A stretch of 64,000 nucleotides of DNA. It comes from Pyxidicoccus caerfyrddinensis (GTDB taxonomy: Bacteria > Myxococcota > Myxococcia > Myxococcales > Myxococcaceae). The stretch is from NCBI RefSeq assembly GCF_010894405.1, contig NZ_JAAIYA010000003.1, positions 124,001-188,000 of the forward strand, read 5' to 3'. A program made the translations under genes and the position numbers. Numbering within the stretch: the first letter of the stretch is position 1; every line of letters begins with the position of its first letter. Below the pieces are notes generated by a model. The model made no database searches. It had not been told where the DNA came from and saw nothing but the letters and a program-made list of their open reading frames with translations. Positions 1 through 8,005 of this stretch are shown piece after piece.

Positions 1-273
1 GATGCTGCTCTGCCCGGTGTTGCTGCTGGTGGAGGAGATGTAGCGCATCCCCTGCACGCCGTTGAGCTGGCGCTCCAACACGGTGGTGACGGCGCTCTCC
101 ACCGTCTCCGCGGACGCGCCGATATAGGTCGCCGTCACCTGCACCACGGGCAGCGACAGGTCCGGATACTGCTCGATGGAGAGCGAGGGGATGGAGATGG
201 CCCCCACCAGCGTGATGATGATGGACACCACGCTGGAGAAGACGGGCCGGCGGATGAAGAAGTCCGTGAACAT
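1..273 (-). CDS. RND (HAE1/AcrB-type) efflux permease, N-terminal fragment
   Basis: Only the first 91 codons are in the window; the gene runs off the left edge. The protein begins MFTDFFIRRPVFSSV, the amphipathic start and first transmembrane helix typical of AcrB/MexB proton-driven multidrug exporters. The porter-domain stretch IEQYPDLSLPVVQV and the following ETVESAVTTVLE are also characteristic of the family. The ATG lies 9 bases after the stop of the adaptor gene, so it is the third gene of a TolC-adaptor-permease operon. It should form the inner-membrane pump of a tripartite complex. Substrate cannot be read from this part. Confidence 0.93.
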   Translation of the reverse strand, partial: MFTDFFIRRPVFSSVVSIIITLVGAISIPSLSIEQYPDLSLPVVQVTATYIGASAETVESAVTTVLERQLNGVQGMRYISSTSSNTGQSSI

Positions 274-282
274 GCCGTCCCC

Positions 283-1467
283 TCACCGAGCCGGTGTCGA
301 GCTGCCGCCCGCGCCCGTGGGCTGGGGTTTTCCGTCGCCGCTGCCGCCCACGCCGTGGGAAGCGTCCCCGGCGTCGGGCTTCACCGGCGTGGGCTGAATC
401 GGCTGGCCGTCGCGCAGGAGCTGGATGCTGCTGACCACCACCTGCGTGCCGGCGTCCAGGCCACCCGTCACCTCGTAGGCATTGCCGGAGACCTGGCCCA
501 GACTCACGGGGGCGCGCTGGGCCACCGTGCCGCCGTCGCCCTGGCCCACCACGTAGACGAAGGACTGGCTGCTGATGCGCGTCACCGCGAAGGTGGGCAC
601 CTGCAAGGCGTCACGTGTCTCGTACACCACGCTCGCCCGGACGAGCTGCCCGGCCCGCAGCCCCACCGTGTTCTCGACGGCGGCCTTCACCTCGACGAGC
701 TGGGTGGCTGGGGAGGGCGTCGGCGCGACGAAGAAGACGGGCGCGGACACCACCACCTTGCCATCCGCGTCCAGCACCTCCACCGGCGTGCCGCCGACCT
801 TGATGTCGCGGGCCCGCTCGACGGGCACCTGCACGGACACCTCCAGCGCGCGGCTCTGGTCCAGCTGGGTGAGCGGCGTCTGCTGCGTGACGAAGTCGCC
901 CACCTTCACCGGGTAGTTGCCCACCACGCCCGCGAAGGGGGCGCTCACCCGGTAGAAGCCGAGCTGCACTTCCTGCACCTGCATTTCCGCCTCGATGGCG
1001 CGCGCGCTGGCCTCGGCCTGCTCGGCCTGCGCCACCGCCTGGTCATAGTCCTGCTGGCTCTGCAGTCCTTCCTTCAGGAGCTGCGCGCTGCGCCTGCGGG
1101 TGCTCTGGGCGAACTCGCGCTGGGCCTCGGCGGCGGCCTTCTGGGCCTGGGTGGCGCGCAGGCCGGCGCGCTGCTGGCGGGGGTCCACCACCAGGAGCAC
1201 GTCGCCCTGCTTCACCCGGGTGCCGGGGCGGACGGGAATCTCCTGCACGTAGCCGGCGACCTGCGGGAAGACGGTGATGCTGCTGCGGGAGATGAGCGTG
1301 GCCACGTACTCGCTGGTGTCGCGCACCTGTCCCGGGGCCAGCGCCTGCACCTGGACGGGCATGGCCTTGCCCGCGCCGGCCTGGCCGCCCTGGGGGCCGT
1401 CCTCCGGTGAGCCCTTGCACGCCGCCAGGAGCATGAGCCCCGCGCTCCATGTCCTCACCACTCGCAT
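283..1467 (-). CDS. RND efflux periplasmic adaptor (membrane fusion) lipoprotein
   Basis: 394 residues. The N-terminus carries a lipoprotein signal with the lipobox LAAC (Cys17), so the protein is probably anchored to the inner membrane and faces the periplasm. The barrel-sandwich half-motifs flank a Gln/Ala-rich coiled-coil hairpin at about residues 95-160: PQVAGYVQEIPVRPGTRV before it and YRVSAPFAGVVGNYPVKVGD after it. This is the HlyD/AcrA architecture. A Pro/Gly-rich tail of about 35 residues follows the membrane-proximal domain. Its first 13 bases overlap the end of the TolC-like gene and the permease follows after 9 bases, so the three should be co-translated. It bridges pump and outer-membrane channel. 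Confidence 0.93.
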   Translation of the reverse strand: MRVVRTWSAGLMLLAACKGSPEDGPQGGQAGAGKAMPVQVQALAPGQVRDTSEYVATLISRSSITVFPQVAGYVQEIPVRPGTRVKQGDVLLVVDPRQQRAGLRATQAQKAAAEAQREFAQSTRRRSAQLLKEGLQSQQDYDQAVAQAEQAEASARAIEAEMQVQEVQLGFYRVSAPFAGVVGNYPVKVGDFVTQQTPLTQLDQSRALEVSVQVPVERARDIKVGGTPVEVLDADGKVVVSAPVFFVAPTPSPATQLVEVKAAVENTVGLRAGQLVRASVVYETRDALQVPTFAVTRISSQSFVYVVGQGDGGTVAQRAPVSLGQVSGNAYEVTGGLDAGTQVVVSSIQLLRDGQPIQPTPVKPDAGDASHGVGGSGDGKPQPTGAGGSSTPAR

Positions 1468-2990
1468 GCCGCCTCCGCCAGGAATGCCTCGACTCGCGAC
1501 TGCGCCAGCTCGAAGTCGCGGACCACCAGCGCCAGCTCCGCCTGCCGCAGCGCCGACGCGGCATCGATGAGCTCCAGGCTGGTGCCCGTCCCCACCTCGA
1601 AGCTGCGCCGGGTGAGGCGGTCGTTCTCCTCGGCCAGCACTCGCTCACGCGCGGCGATGTCGCGGGCCGCACTCGCCACGCCCACCCCGCGCCGCGCCTG
1701 CGCCACCTCCACCGAGACGTTGCGCTGCAACTCCACCACGTCCTGCCGGGCCACCTCCGCCTCGGCCCGCGTCTGCCGCAACCGGCCCCCGCGCGCGCCG
1801 CCTTCCCAGAAGGGCAGCACGAGGCTGGCGCCGACGTTCCACGCCGGCACCTCCGCGAAGCCGTCCTCCACCGTGAGGGCCACCGTGGTGCTGCTCAACG
1901 TCACCGTGGGCAGGTAGCTCCGCTTCACCTCCGTCACCTGCGACTCGGCCACGGTGAGCCGCGAGCGCGCCGCCGCGAGGTCCGGCCGGCTGTCCACGTC
2001 CGCCAGCCGCTGGCAGTCCTGCTTCGCGCTCTCGAGCAGCGTCTCGAGCTGGACGCCCCGCGCGAGCCCCACCGCGCTCGAGGTGCCCAGCGTCAGGCCG
2101 AGCGACTCCCGCGCCTGTCGCAATTGCTCGTCACCCGTCACCACCAGCGTGCGCGCGGACTCCGCGTCCTGCTGCGCGCGGACCACGTCGAGCCGGGTGC
2201 CCGCGCCCAGCTCCAGCCGGCGCTGGGTGAGGGCCAGCCGCTCCAGGGCGGTGCGCAGGTTGATGCGGTTGACCTCGGCCAGCCGCTCCCGGGCGGACAC
2301 CGCCACCAGCGCCTGGGCGAGCGCGCCGGTGAGCTGGCGCCGTGTCTCGGCGAGGGACAGGGCCGCGGTGCGCCGGGACTCGTCAGCGGTGTGCAGCACG
2401 GCGATGGCCTGCAGGTCGAGCAGCGGCATGGATGCGGTCAGCGTCCCCACGACGGGTGGCGAGGTGGGCTTCAGGCTGTCGGTTCCGCCGCTGCTCACCC
2501 CACCGCTGATGCCCCCACTTCCGCCGCCGAGGAACGTCGTCGCCTCGGGGTTGAGCACGTTGTACTGGGTGGCCACGGTGCCAGTGAGGGTCGGCAGCAG
2601 GCCCGCGAGGGCGATGCGCCGCAGCCCCGCCGCCACCTCCACCTGGGCGAGCGCGGTGCGCAGGTCCGTGGAGCGCTGGCGCAACATGTCCAGCGCCTCC
2701 CGCCACGAGGACACCTGCATGGGCGCCGGGGGGATGGGCTCCAGCATCGGGTCCGACACCTGGAACTGCGCGGGTGGCGGCAGGTCCCCGGGCTGCGCCT
2801 CGGGAGCGGTGCGCGGAGGCCCCGCCTGGCCTCCCGGGCTCGCGGGTGCGCGCGGTGTGCCGGTGGGAGGAGGCGTGGCGGCCGCACCGGAGCTCGGCTG
2901 CCGCACGGCACCGGGGTCCGCCTGGGCAAGCAGGATGCCGGGCAGGACGCCGGAGCGGGAGAGCAGGACTGCCAGCAGCAGGGCATTCAT
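1455..2990 (-). CDS. TolC-family outer membrane efflux protein
   Basis: About 511 residues from the ATG at 2990, which begins MNALLLAVLLSRSG and gives a good signal peptide. An upstream in-frame start at 3065 would add 25 basic residues before the signal and is less likely. After a Pro-rich linker the protein contains the two repeated helical halves of the outer membrane efflux protein family, with long Ala/Arg/Gln-rich coiled coils and stretches such as ELGAGTRLDVVRAQQD and EVGTGTSLELIDAASAL at equivalent positions of the two halves. It is the first gene of the efflux operon. It should trimerise into the outer-membrane duct. No regulator gene is adjacent. Confidence 0.92.
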   Translation of the reverse strand: MNALLLAVLLSRSGVLPGILLAQADPGAVRQPSSGAAATPPPTGTPRAPASPGGQAGPPRTAPEAQPGDLPPPAQFQVSDPMLEPIPPAPMQVSSWREALDMLRQRSTDLRTALAQVEVAAGLRRIALAGLLPTLTGTVATQYNVLNPEATTFLGGGSGGISGGVSSGGTDSLKPTSPPVVGTLTASMPLLDLQAIAVLHTADESRRTAALSLAETRRQLTGALAQALVAVSARERLAEVNRINLRTALERLALTQRRLELGAGTRLDVVRAQQDAESARTLVVTGDEQLRQARESLGLTLGTSSAVGLARGVQLETLLESAKQDCQRLADVDSRPDLAAARSRLTVAESQVTEVKRSYLPTVTLSSTTVALTVEDGFAEVPAWNVGASLVLPFWEGGARGGRLRQTRAEAEVARQDVVELQRNVSVEVAQARRGVGVASAARDIAARERVLAEENDRLTRRSFEVGTGTSLELIDAASALRQAELALVVRDFELAQSRVEAFLAEAACEW

Positions 2991-3142
2991 GGGGGCGCGC
3001 CAGAGGTACGAGGAGCGCATCCCGGGGACCACGTCCCTACGGGCAACCCTGCGTCTGGTGGACAAATGAAGCGCGCGGGTTGCTCAGCAGTGGATGAAGC
3101 ACGGGCTGGCAGGAGTCATGCCAGGGGAGTGATTCGCGACGG

Positions 3143-3191
3143 TGTTGCGAATGCAACGCCGCATCCGAGGCGGCGGGTCCCTCAGGGCCCG
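3143..3191. terminator. Hairpins between cytochrome gene and efflux operon
   Basis: Two small inverted repeats lie downstream of the cytochrome stop. The first is GTTGC-gaat-GCAAC at 3144-3157, extendable with a G-U pair. The second is at 3174-3191, with CGGG and CCC arms around tca and one mismatch. Neither has a T-tract. They may end the cytochrome transcript before the efflux operon. Confidence 0.3.
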
Positions 3192-3216
3192 CGCCCGGTC
3201 ATCGCCGTGGAGCCGC

Positions 3217-5286
3217 TCACTGTCCCTGGCGGAGCATGTTGAGCCGCTGCCTCGCGGCCTTGCTCTGCGGGTCGAAGCGCAGGGCCTCCTCCAGGCGCTC
3301 CTGGCCCTTCGGCGCCTGGCCCTGGACGACGTACAGGTCGGCCAGCCGCACGAGGGCCTCGGCGTTGTAGGGCTGGAGGTCCAGCGCGCGCTCGAACTCA
3401 CGGATGGCGGTGGGCAGGTCCTTCCGGCGGACGGCGAGCTGGCCGAGCATGATGTGCGGCTGCACCAGCCCGGACGTCTCCGGCCGGGAGGCCAGGGACT
3501 CCAGCGTGGAGATGGCGCGCGGGTCTCCGAGGCTCGCCAGCGTCAGCGCCGCGGCCTGCCGTACCCAGAGGGAGGCATCCGCGAGCAGCGGCACCAGGTC
3601 ATTCGCGGCCTCGCGCGCGCCTGCCGTTCCGAGCCCGTCGATGACGTCCGAGCGCAGCAGGCTGTCCGTGGTGCCCTTCAGCGCCGCGCGCAGGGCGGGC
3701 ACGGCGTCGTGCCTGAAGCGGCGGGCCAGCAGCTTCGCGGCGACCCCGCGCAGCGAGGGCGCCTCCGCCGTGTCGGCGAGCACGGCCTCCAGCGAGGGGC
3801 GGCTGGTGGCGGCCGTCTTCTCGTCGAAGGCGTTGGCCAACGTCAGGCGGCGCTGCTGGCGCGTGGCGGCCTGGGGCCACCACTTCGTGAGCGCCTGCGA
3901 CATGGCCGCGGGGGTCTCCTTGGCGTGGCAGGTGTTGCAGGCGTTGGGGATGTCGTGGCGGGCGGTGTTGTCCGGGGCGGGCACGTCGATGGCGTGGTCG
4001 GCGAACTTGTCGAGCACGCCGGAGACGACAGCCGGCATGTGGCAGGACAGGCAGTCATTGGCGGCGCGGGCGGAGTGGTGCGTGTGGGCCTTGCCCTGCG
4101 CGAAGACGTCCTCGTGGCACTGCTGGCAGGTGGAGGCGCTGGCGGAGACGTGGGCGGGAGTCTTGGCCGGCTTCGGTATCTCGAGCTCGTTGGCGCCGTG
4201 CGGCTCGTGGGGGGCGGTGTGGCAGGTGAGGCAGGTGGCGCCGCCCTGGAGGTGGCAGCGGGACTGGAGGAGGGCCTGGTACTCGAAGCTGGAGGTGCTG
4301 GGGCGGCCGTCGGTGAAGTAGTCGCCGGAGCGCTCGTTGCCGACGAGGAGGACGATGGGTTGGTAGTAGTCGTCGTAGCGCTGGCCGGGCTGGAAGCGGT
4401 GGGCGCCGTCGAGGATGGGGAACAGCGGGCGGCGCGGCCCGTGGCACTGCGCGCACACGGCCATGGCCTGCGCGTTGGAGAGCTTCGCGGGCTGGACGAT
4501 GTCCTTCGGGTCCTGCGTGTCGGCGTGGCGGGCGCCGGGGCCGTGGCAGCTCTCGCAGGCGACGCCGGCGTCTGTGAAGCGCGTGTCCCAGGTGTGCGAG
4601 GCGCGGTCATAGCTCGCGTCGAGCCCGGTGACGTGACAGTCGAGACAGGCGTGCTGGGCGCTGCGGCGGAAGTTGGCCCAGAAGAAGGGGTGGTCCGGGG
4701 TGAGGGCGCCCTGCTTGGTCTCCGAGTAGTCCACCCACTCGCCCTTGCCGGTGACGTGGAAGTAGATGGGCAGCACCTGCCAGCGGCCGTCGGGGAGCAT
4801 GGTGACGGGGTCCTGCATGCGCTTGCCGCCGACGACCCACTGCACGGGGAACTCGGCGAGCTGGCCGTCCGCACCGCGGGTGCGCATGAGGTGTTTCTCG
4901 GCGTCGCGGCGCATCCACGCCTCGCTGGAGTCGCCCTTGAAGTGCGTGTTGCGGAAGTTGCCGACGACGAACTTCGACGTGGCGGGGGAGAGCGCGCGGG
5001 AGTGCCAGTCCTTGCGCCACGCGGCGTGCTCGTCCTCGTGGCACTCGCTGCAGGCCTCGGAGCCGGCGTAGGCGCCCACGGGAGGGTGGGAGTCCTTCAC
5101 CGGAGCGGGCGCGGGGCTCGCGGGGGCGCTCGCCGTGACGGTGGGCGCGGGTGCGGGCGCGGCGGCGACGGGAGGGGAGGGAGGCACGGGCTCCGGGGAG
5201 GAGCGCACGGCGAAGGTGATTCCCGCGGCCGCACCGAGCACGGCGAGGACCACGAGGGCGAGCAGGGCGGGGCGAGAGGGGCGCAT
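3217..5286 (-). CDS. Octahaem c-type cytochrome with HEAT and TPR repeats
   Basis: 689 residues. An N-terminal membrane anchor or uncleaved signal (residues about 7-27) is followed by a Pro/Ala-rich linker. The middle region contains eight CxxCH haem-binding motifs in order: CSECH, CLDCH, CESCH, CAQCH, CLTCH, CQQCH, CLSCH and CNTCH, from about residue 79 to 455. The C-terminal part has HEAT-like repeats (SLWVRQAAALTLASLGD) and then two TPR units (IREFERALDLQPYNAEALVRLADLYVVQG). The protein probably works in periplasmic electron transfer; the repeats may dock a partner. Similar cytochrome-HEAT-TPR proteins are known in delta-proteobacterial lineages, but the redox substrate is not known. No clear Shine-Dalgarno precedes the ATG. 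No cytochrome maturation or oxidase genes are adjacent. Confidence 0.85.
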   Translation of the reverse strand: MRPSRPALLALVVLAVLGAAAGITFAVRSSPEPVPPSPPVAAAPAPAPTVTASAPASPAPAPVKDSHPPVGAYAGSEACSECHEDEHAAWRKDWHSRALSPATSKFVVGNFRNTHFKGDSSEAWMRRDAEKHLMRTRGADGQLAEFPVQWVVGGKRMQDPVTMLPDGRWQVLPIYFHVTGKGEWVDYSETKQGALTPDHPFFWANFRRSAQHACLDCHVTGLDASYDRASHTWDTRFTDAGVACESCHGPGARHADTQDPKDIVQPAKLSNAQAMAVCAQCHGPRRPLFPILDGAHRFQPGQRYDDYYQPIVLLVGNERSGDYFTDGRPSTSSFEYQALLQSRCHLQGGATCLTCHTAPHEPHGANELEIPKPAKTPAHVSASASTCQQCHEDVFAQGKAHTHHSARAANDCLSCHMPAVVSGVLDKFADHAIDVPAPDNTARHDIPNACNTCHAKETPAAMSQALTKWWPQAATRQQRRLTLANAFDEKTAATSRPSLEAVLADTAEAPSLRGVAAKLLARRFRHDAVPALRAALKGTTDSLLRSDVIDGLGTAGAREAANDLVPLLADASLWVRQAAALTLASLGDPRAISTLESLASRPETSGLVQPHIMLGQLAVRRKDLPTAIREFERALDLQPYNAEALVRLADLYVVQGQAPKGQERLEEALRFDPQSKAARQRLNMLRQGQ

Positions 5287-5427
5287 CGGAGGTGTTTAGG
5301 GATGCTGCCCCGGGGGGCGACGCGATACAAGGAGGGCTCATGTCCCGAGAGGCGAGCCTCATCCGGGTGGGAGAGGCCCGTTCCAATGCGGTGAAGTGGA
5401 CTGGAGTCACGCGTCAGGGGGATCTCG

Positions 5428-5808
5428 ATGGGCGCTGATTACGATGACGACGTCAGGGGCATCATCAAGGTGCGGTTTCCGGAGGCGAAGCGGCTCCCAG
5501 GCGGTGGGTGGGGACAGAGATGGCGCATTGAAACGGGTGTGGATGTCCCCATGACAGGCGATGCGCTTGGGGCGGCCGAGAAGGCCATGGCCCAGGAAGA
5601 TTTTGAGGTGAGGATTGACATAGTCGGCCACCGGACCGTGGACCTGCTGGTGACGACCCGCGAAGACTCGAAACAGGGTCGATTCCTGTATGCAATCTAC
5701 AATGCCTTGCGCATCTTTGATCAGGGCGTGGCCTCTATTCTTTCAGTTGAAGGGCAGCCACGTGAGCACTGGACACCGTTGCGAGACTGGACGGCTTCAC
5801 GGAGTTGA
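5428..5808 (+). CDS. Hypothetical protein, 126 residues
   Basis: I do not recognise a family. The ATG is preceded by a GGGGGA ribosome-binding site. The product is soluble, mixed alpha/beta in character, with no signal peptide and no membrane segment; it has an acidic start (GADYDDD) and a basic, Gly/Trp-containing loop (RLPGGGWGQRW). Base composition is lower in GC than the cytochrome gene, as is often seen in accessory genes of these genomes. A 55-residue membrane protein follows 24 bases downstream and may be co-transcribed. Shape and size would fit an immunity-type or SMI1/DUF-type small protein, but nothing in the sequence proves this. Confidence 0.55.
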   Translation: MGADYDDDVRGIIKVRFPEAKRLPGGGWGQRWRIETGVDVPMTGDALGAAEKAMAQEDFEVRIDIVGHRTVDLLVTTREDSKQGRFLYAIYNALRIFDQGVASILSVEGQPREHWTPLRDWTASRS

Positions 5809-5832
5809 TTTCGTTCACTGGCGGCCCGTCGA

Positions 5833-6000
5833 ATGATGATGCTCATCCTCGTGTCGGCGCTCGTCTCCCTCTTGGGGCTGGTGCTCTGGTTTTCCTGGGG
5901 AACAGGCTTGCTGAGGCGATTCGTCGCAGTGGTCCTGCTGTTTGGCGGGGTCGGGACACTCCTGAGCGTCGTGTACTTCGAGTACTTTCACGGCCGTTAG
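5833..6000 (+). CDS. Small membrane protein, 55 residues
   Basis: The reading frame begins with three Met codons (MMMLILVSALVSLLG) and ends at TAG 5998-6000. It encodes two hydrophobic helices, roughly residues 3-21 and 30-47, separated by a short basic turn (LLRR), and ends in the polar tail FEYFHGR. That is a typical two-helix inner-membrane hairpin. No strong ribosome-binding site is seen, so translation may be coupled to the preceding 126-residue gene. Function is unknown. The hydrophobic pattern argues that the ORF is real despite its size. Confidence 0.45.
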   Translation: MMMLILVSALVSLLGLVLWFSWGTGLLRRFVAVVLLFGGVGTLLSVVYFEYFHGR

Positions 6001-6099
6001 CGCGTTGAGTCCGAAGTCACGTGGGCTCATCCTGGTGGTCCGGGTCATAGGATGAATTCACGCCCTTTTCTGGTCGCCGCGAGCCGCTAGTTATGGGCC

Positions 6100-7050
6100 A
6101 TGACCACGAAACAAGAGCCCCTGAATTCTGGCTATGGCGCGCGGACGACGGCGCGTGAGGTACTTGGCAACCGCAGGCTCGATGGAGCCCTCGCCGTGGT
6201 GACGGGCGGGTATGCGGGCGTCGGGCTGGAGACCACGCGCGCGCTCGCTGCCGCCGGTGCGACGGTGGTCGTCCCCGCGCGAACGCTCGACAAGGCACGC
6301 ACCGCATTGGCGGGCCTGGAGCGCGTGGAGCTGGAGCACTTGGACCTGAGCGAGCCGGCGTCGATTGACGCATTCGCCGCGCGCTTCCTGGCGTCCGGCC
6401 GCCCCGTCCACATGCTCGTGAACAACGCCGGCATCATGGCGACTCCGCTCGTGAGGGATGCGCGCGGGTTCGAGTCCCAGCTCGCGACCAACCACCTCGG
6501 GCACTTCCAGCTCACGGCGCGCCTCTGGCCCGCGCTGCGAAGGGCCCACGGTGCACGCGTGGTCTCCCTGTCGTCACGGGGGCACAGGCGCGCCGCCATC
6601 GACTTCGAGGACCCGCACTTCGAGCGGCGCCCCTACGACAAGTGGGTTGCCTACGGCCAGTCGAAGACGGCGAACGCGCTCTTCGCGCTCGCGCTCGACG
6701 CACGGGGCGAGCCGCACCGCATCCGTGCGTTCTCCGTCCACCCTGGGGCCATCATGACGGAGCTGGTGCGGTGGATGTCCGACGAGGAGTTGCACGCCAT
6801 CCGCTCCGCGAACGCAGCGGACTTCTACAAGAACACCGAGCAGGGCGCGGCGACGAGCGTCTGGTGCGCCACGAGCCCCCAGCTCGAAGGACTCGGCGGC
6901 GTCTATTGCGAGGACGTGGACATCGCCCAGGCCGTGCCCGCCGATTTTCCCGAGCAACGCGGTGTGAGGCCGTGGGCGATGGACCCGGACCTGGCCGAGC
7001 GCCTGTGGACGAAGAGCGAGGAATGGACCGGCGTGACGCTCACCGCGTGA
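6100..7050 (+). CDS. SDR family NAD(P)-dependent oxidoreductase
   Basis: 316 residues with the classical short-chain dehydrogenase/reductase signatures. The nucleotide-binding TGGYAGVG lies near residue 35, the NNAG motif (VNNAGIMATPL) near 110 and the active-site YGQSK near 185, with an upstream SLSSRGHRR stretch contributing the catalytic Ser. The length and C-terminal extension match the retinol-dehydrogenase/WW-domain-oxidoreductase-like subgroup (about 310-320 residues), which reduces or oxidises alcohol/carbonyl groups on varied small molecules. The substrate is not predictable. It converges on the MmyB-type regulator, the two coding ends overlapping by 11 bases. The regulator is therefore not co-transcribed with it but may respond to the same substrate class. 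Confidence 0.9.
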   Translation: MTTKQEPLNSGYGARTTAREVLGNRRLDGALAVVTGGYAGVGLETTRALAAAGATVVVPARTLDKARTALAGLERVELEHLDLSEPASIDAFAARFLASGRPVHMLVNNAGIMATPLVRDARGFESQLATNHLGHFQLTARLWPALRRAHGARVVSLSSRGHRRAAIDFEDPHFERRPYDKWVAYGQSKTANALFALALDARGEPHRIRAFSVHPGAIMTELVRWMSDEELHAIRSANAADFYKNTEQGAATSVWCATSPQLEGLGGVYCEDVDIAQAVPADFPEQRGVRPWAMDPDLAERLWTKSEEWTGVTLTA

Positions 7051-7888
7051 CGCGCCGGAACAGCTTCCGTGCGCGCGTCGTGCTCGCCCCGGGCCGTGGC
7101 GAGTAGAGCGTGACACGGAGCTGGTGACCGTCGGGCTCCGAGTGCGTGAGCGCGACGTGCTCGAACTCGATGACGCCCAGGCCCGGATGGTCGATGACCT
7201 TCAGGCCCTCCGGCCCTTCGACCACGTCGTGCTCACCCCAGAAGCGCGCGAACTCCGGGCTGACGCTCGCCAGCTCCTCGACGAGCGCATCGAACTCCGT
7301 CCGGTCGGCGGCGCGCGCGGCGTCGAGGCGGAAGCCCGCCACGGCCCTGCGCGCATCCGCTTCCCATCCCGGCATGCGTGCGCGCCGGTCCGGGTTCATG
7401 AACAGCGACCACAGCCCGTTGCGCCGCTCCGGGGGCAGGAGGCCGAAGTCTCCGTAGAGGATGACCGCCGGTGCGTTCCAGGCGAGCACGTCCCACCGCC
7501 GTGTCGAGACCAGGGCCGGAAACGGGTAGTCGTCGATGACGCGCTGAAGGGCATCACTGACCCTGGCGGGAGCGATGGCGGGACGCGCCGCCGGTCGCCC
7601 GTGCGCCAGCTCGAACAGGTGCGCCCGCTCCGTCGGCGTCAGGTGGAGCGCCCGTGCGAGGCGCTCGAGCAGCGGCTCCGACACGTGGATGTCCCGGCCC
7701 TGCTCCAGCCACGTGTACCAACTCACCCCCACGTCCGCGAGGCGGGCGACCTCCTCGCGACGCAGGCCCGGCGTGCGCCGCCGGGTGCCGGCCGGCAGGC
7801 CCACCTCCGCCGGACGAACGCGCGCACGACGGGTGCGCAGGAACTGCGCGAGCTCGGCGCGCCGTGGAATGCGTGGCGTACTCGTCAC
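7040..7888 (-). CDS. XRE-family transcriptional regulator with MmyB-like ligand domain
   Basis: About 282 residues from a GTG start at 7888 (VTSTPRIPRRAEL). The in-frame TTG at 7945 adds an implausible leader. The N-terminal part is a helix-turn-helix of the XRE class: LADVGVSWYTWLEQGRDIHVS is the recognition region. A MmyB-like ligand-binding domain follows (residues about 105-270), with its typical YPFPALVSTRRWDVLAWNAPA segment and a late HPGLGVIEFEHV. Proteins of this family in actinobacteria and myxobacteria are proposed to bind fatty-acid-like ligands and often control neighbouring SDR or oxidoreductase genes. Here an SDR gene is the convergent neighbour, which supports a functional link by inference only. 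Confidence 0.88.
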   Translation of the reverse strand: MTSTPRIPRRAELAQFLRTRRARVRPAEVGLPAGTRRRTPGLRREEVARLADVGVSWYTWLEQGRDIHVSEPLLERLARALHLTPTERAHLFELAHGRPAARPAIAPARVSDALQRVIDDYPFPALVSTRRWDVLAWNAPAVILYGDFGLLPPERRNGLWSLFMNPDRRARMPGWEADARRAVAGFRLDAARAADRTEFDALVEELASVSPEFARFWGEHDVVEGPEGLKVIDHPGLGVIEFEHVALTHSEPDGHQLRVTLYSPRPGASTTRARKLFRRVTR

Positions 7889-8005
7889 GAGGCCGCACGT
7901 TACGTGAGCGTCGAAGGGGGCACCACGCCCACTCCCAAAAGACAACCGGCGCGGCCGCCAGGAATGGCAGCCGCGCCGGCATTTGAAACACAGGCCTACC
8001 GCGAA

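Noticed and set aside
1449..3242. Long plus-strand ORF of 597 codons
   Set aside because: It is the reverse shadow of the TolC-like gene; its His/Arg/Gly-rich translation has no domain.
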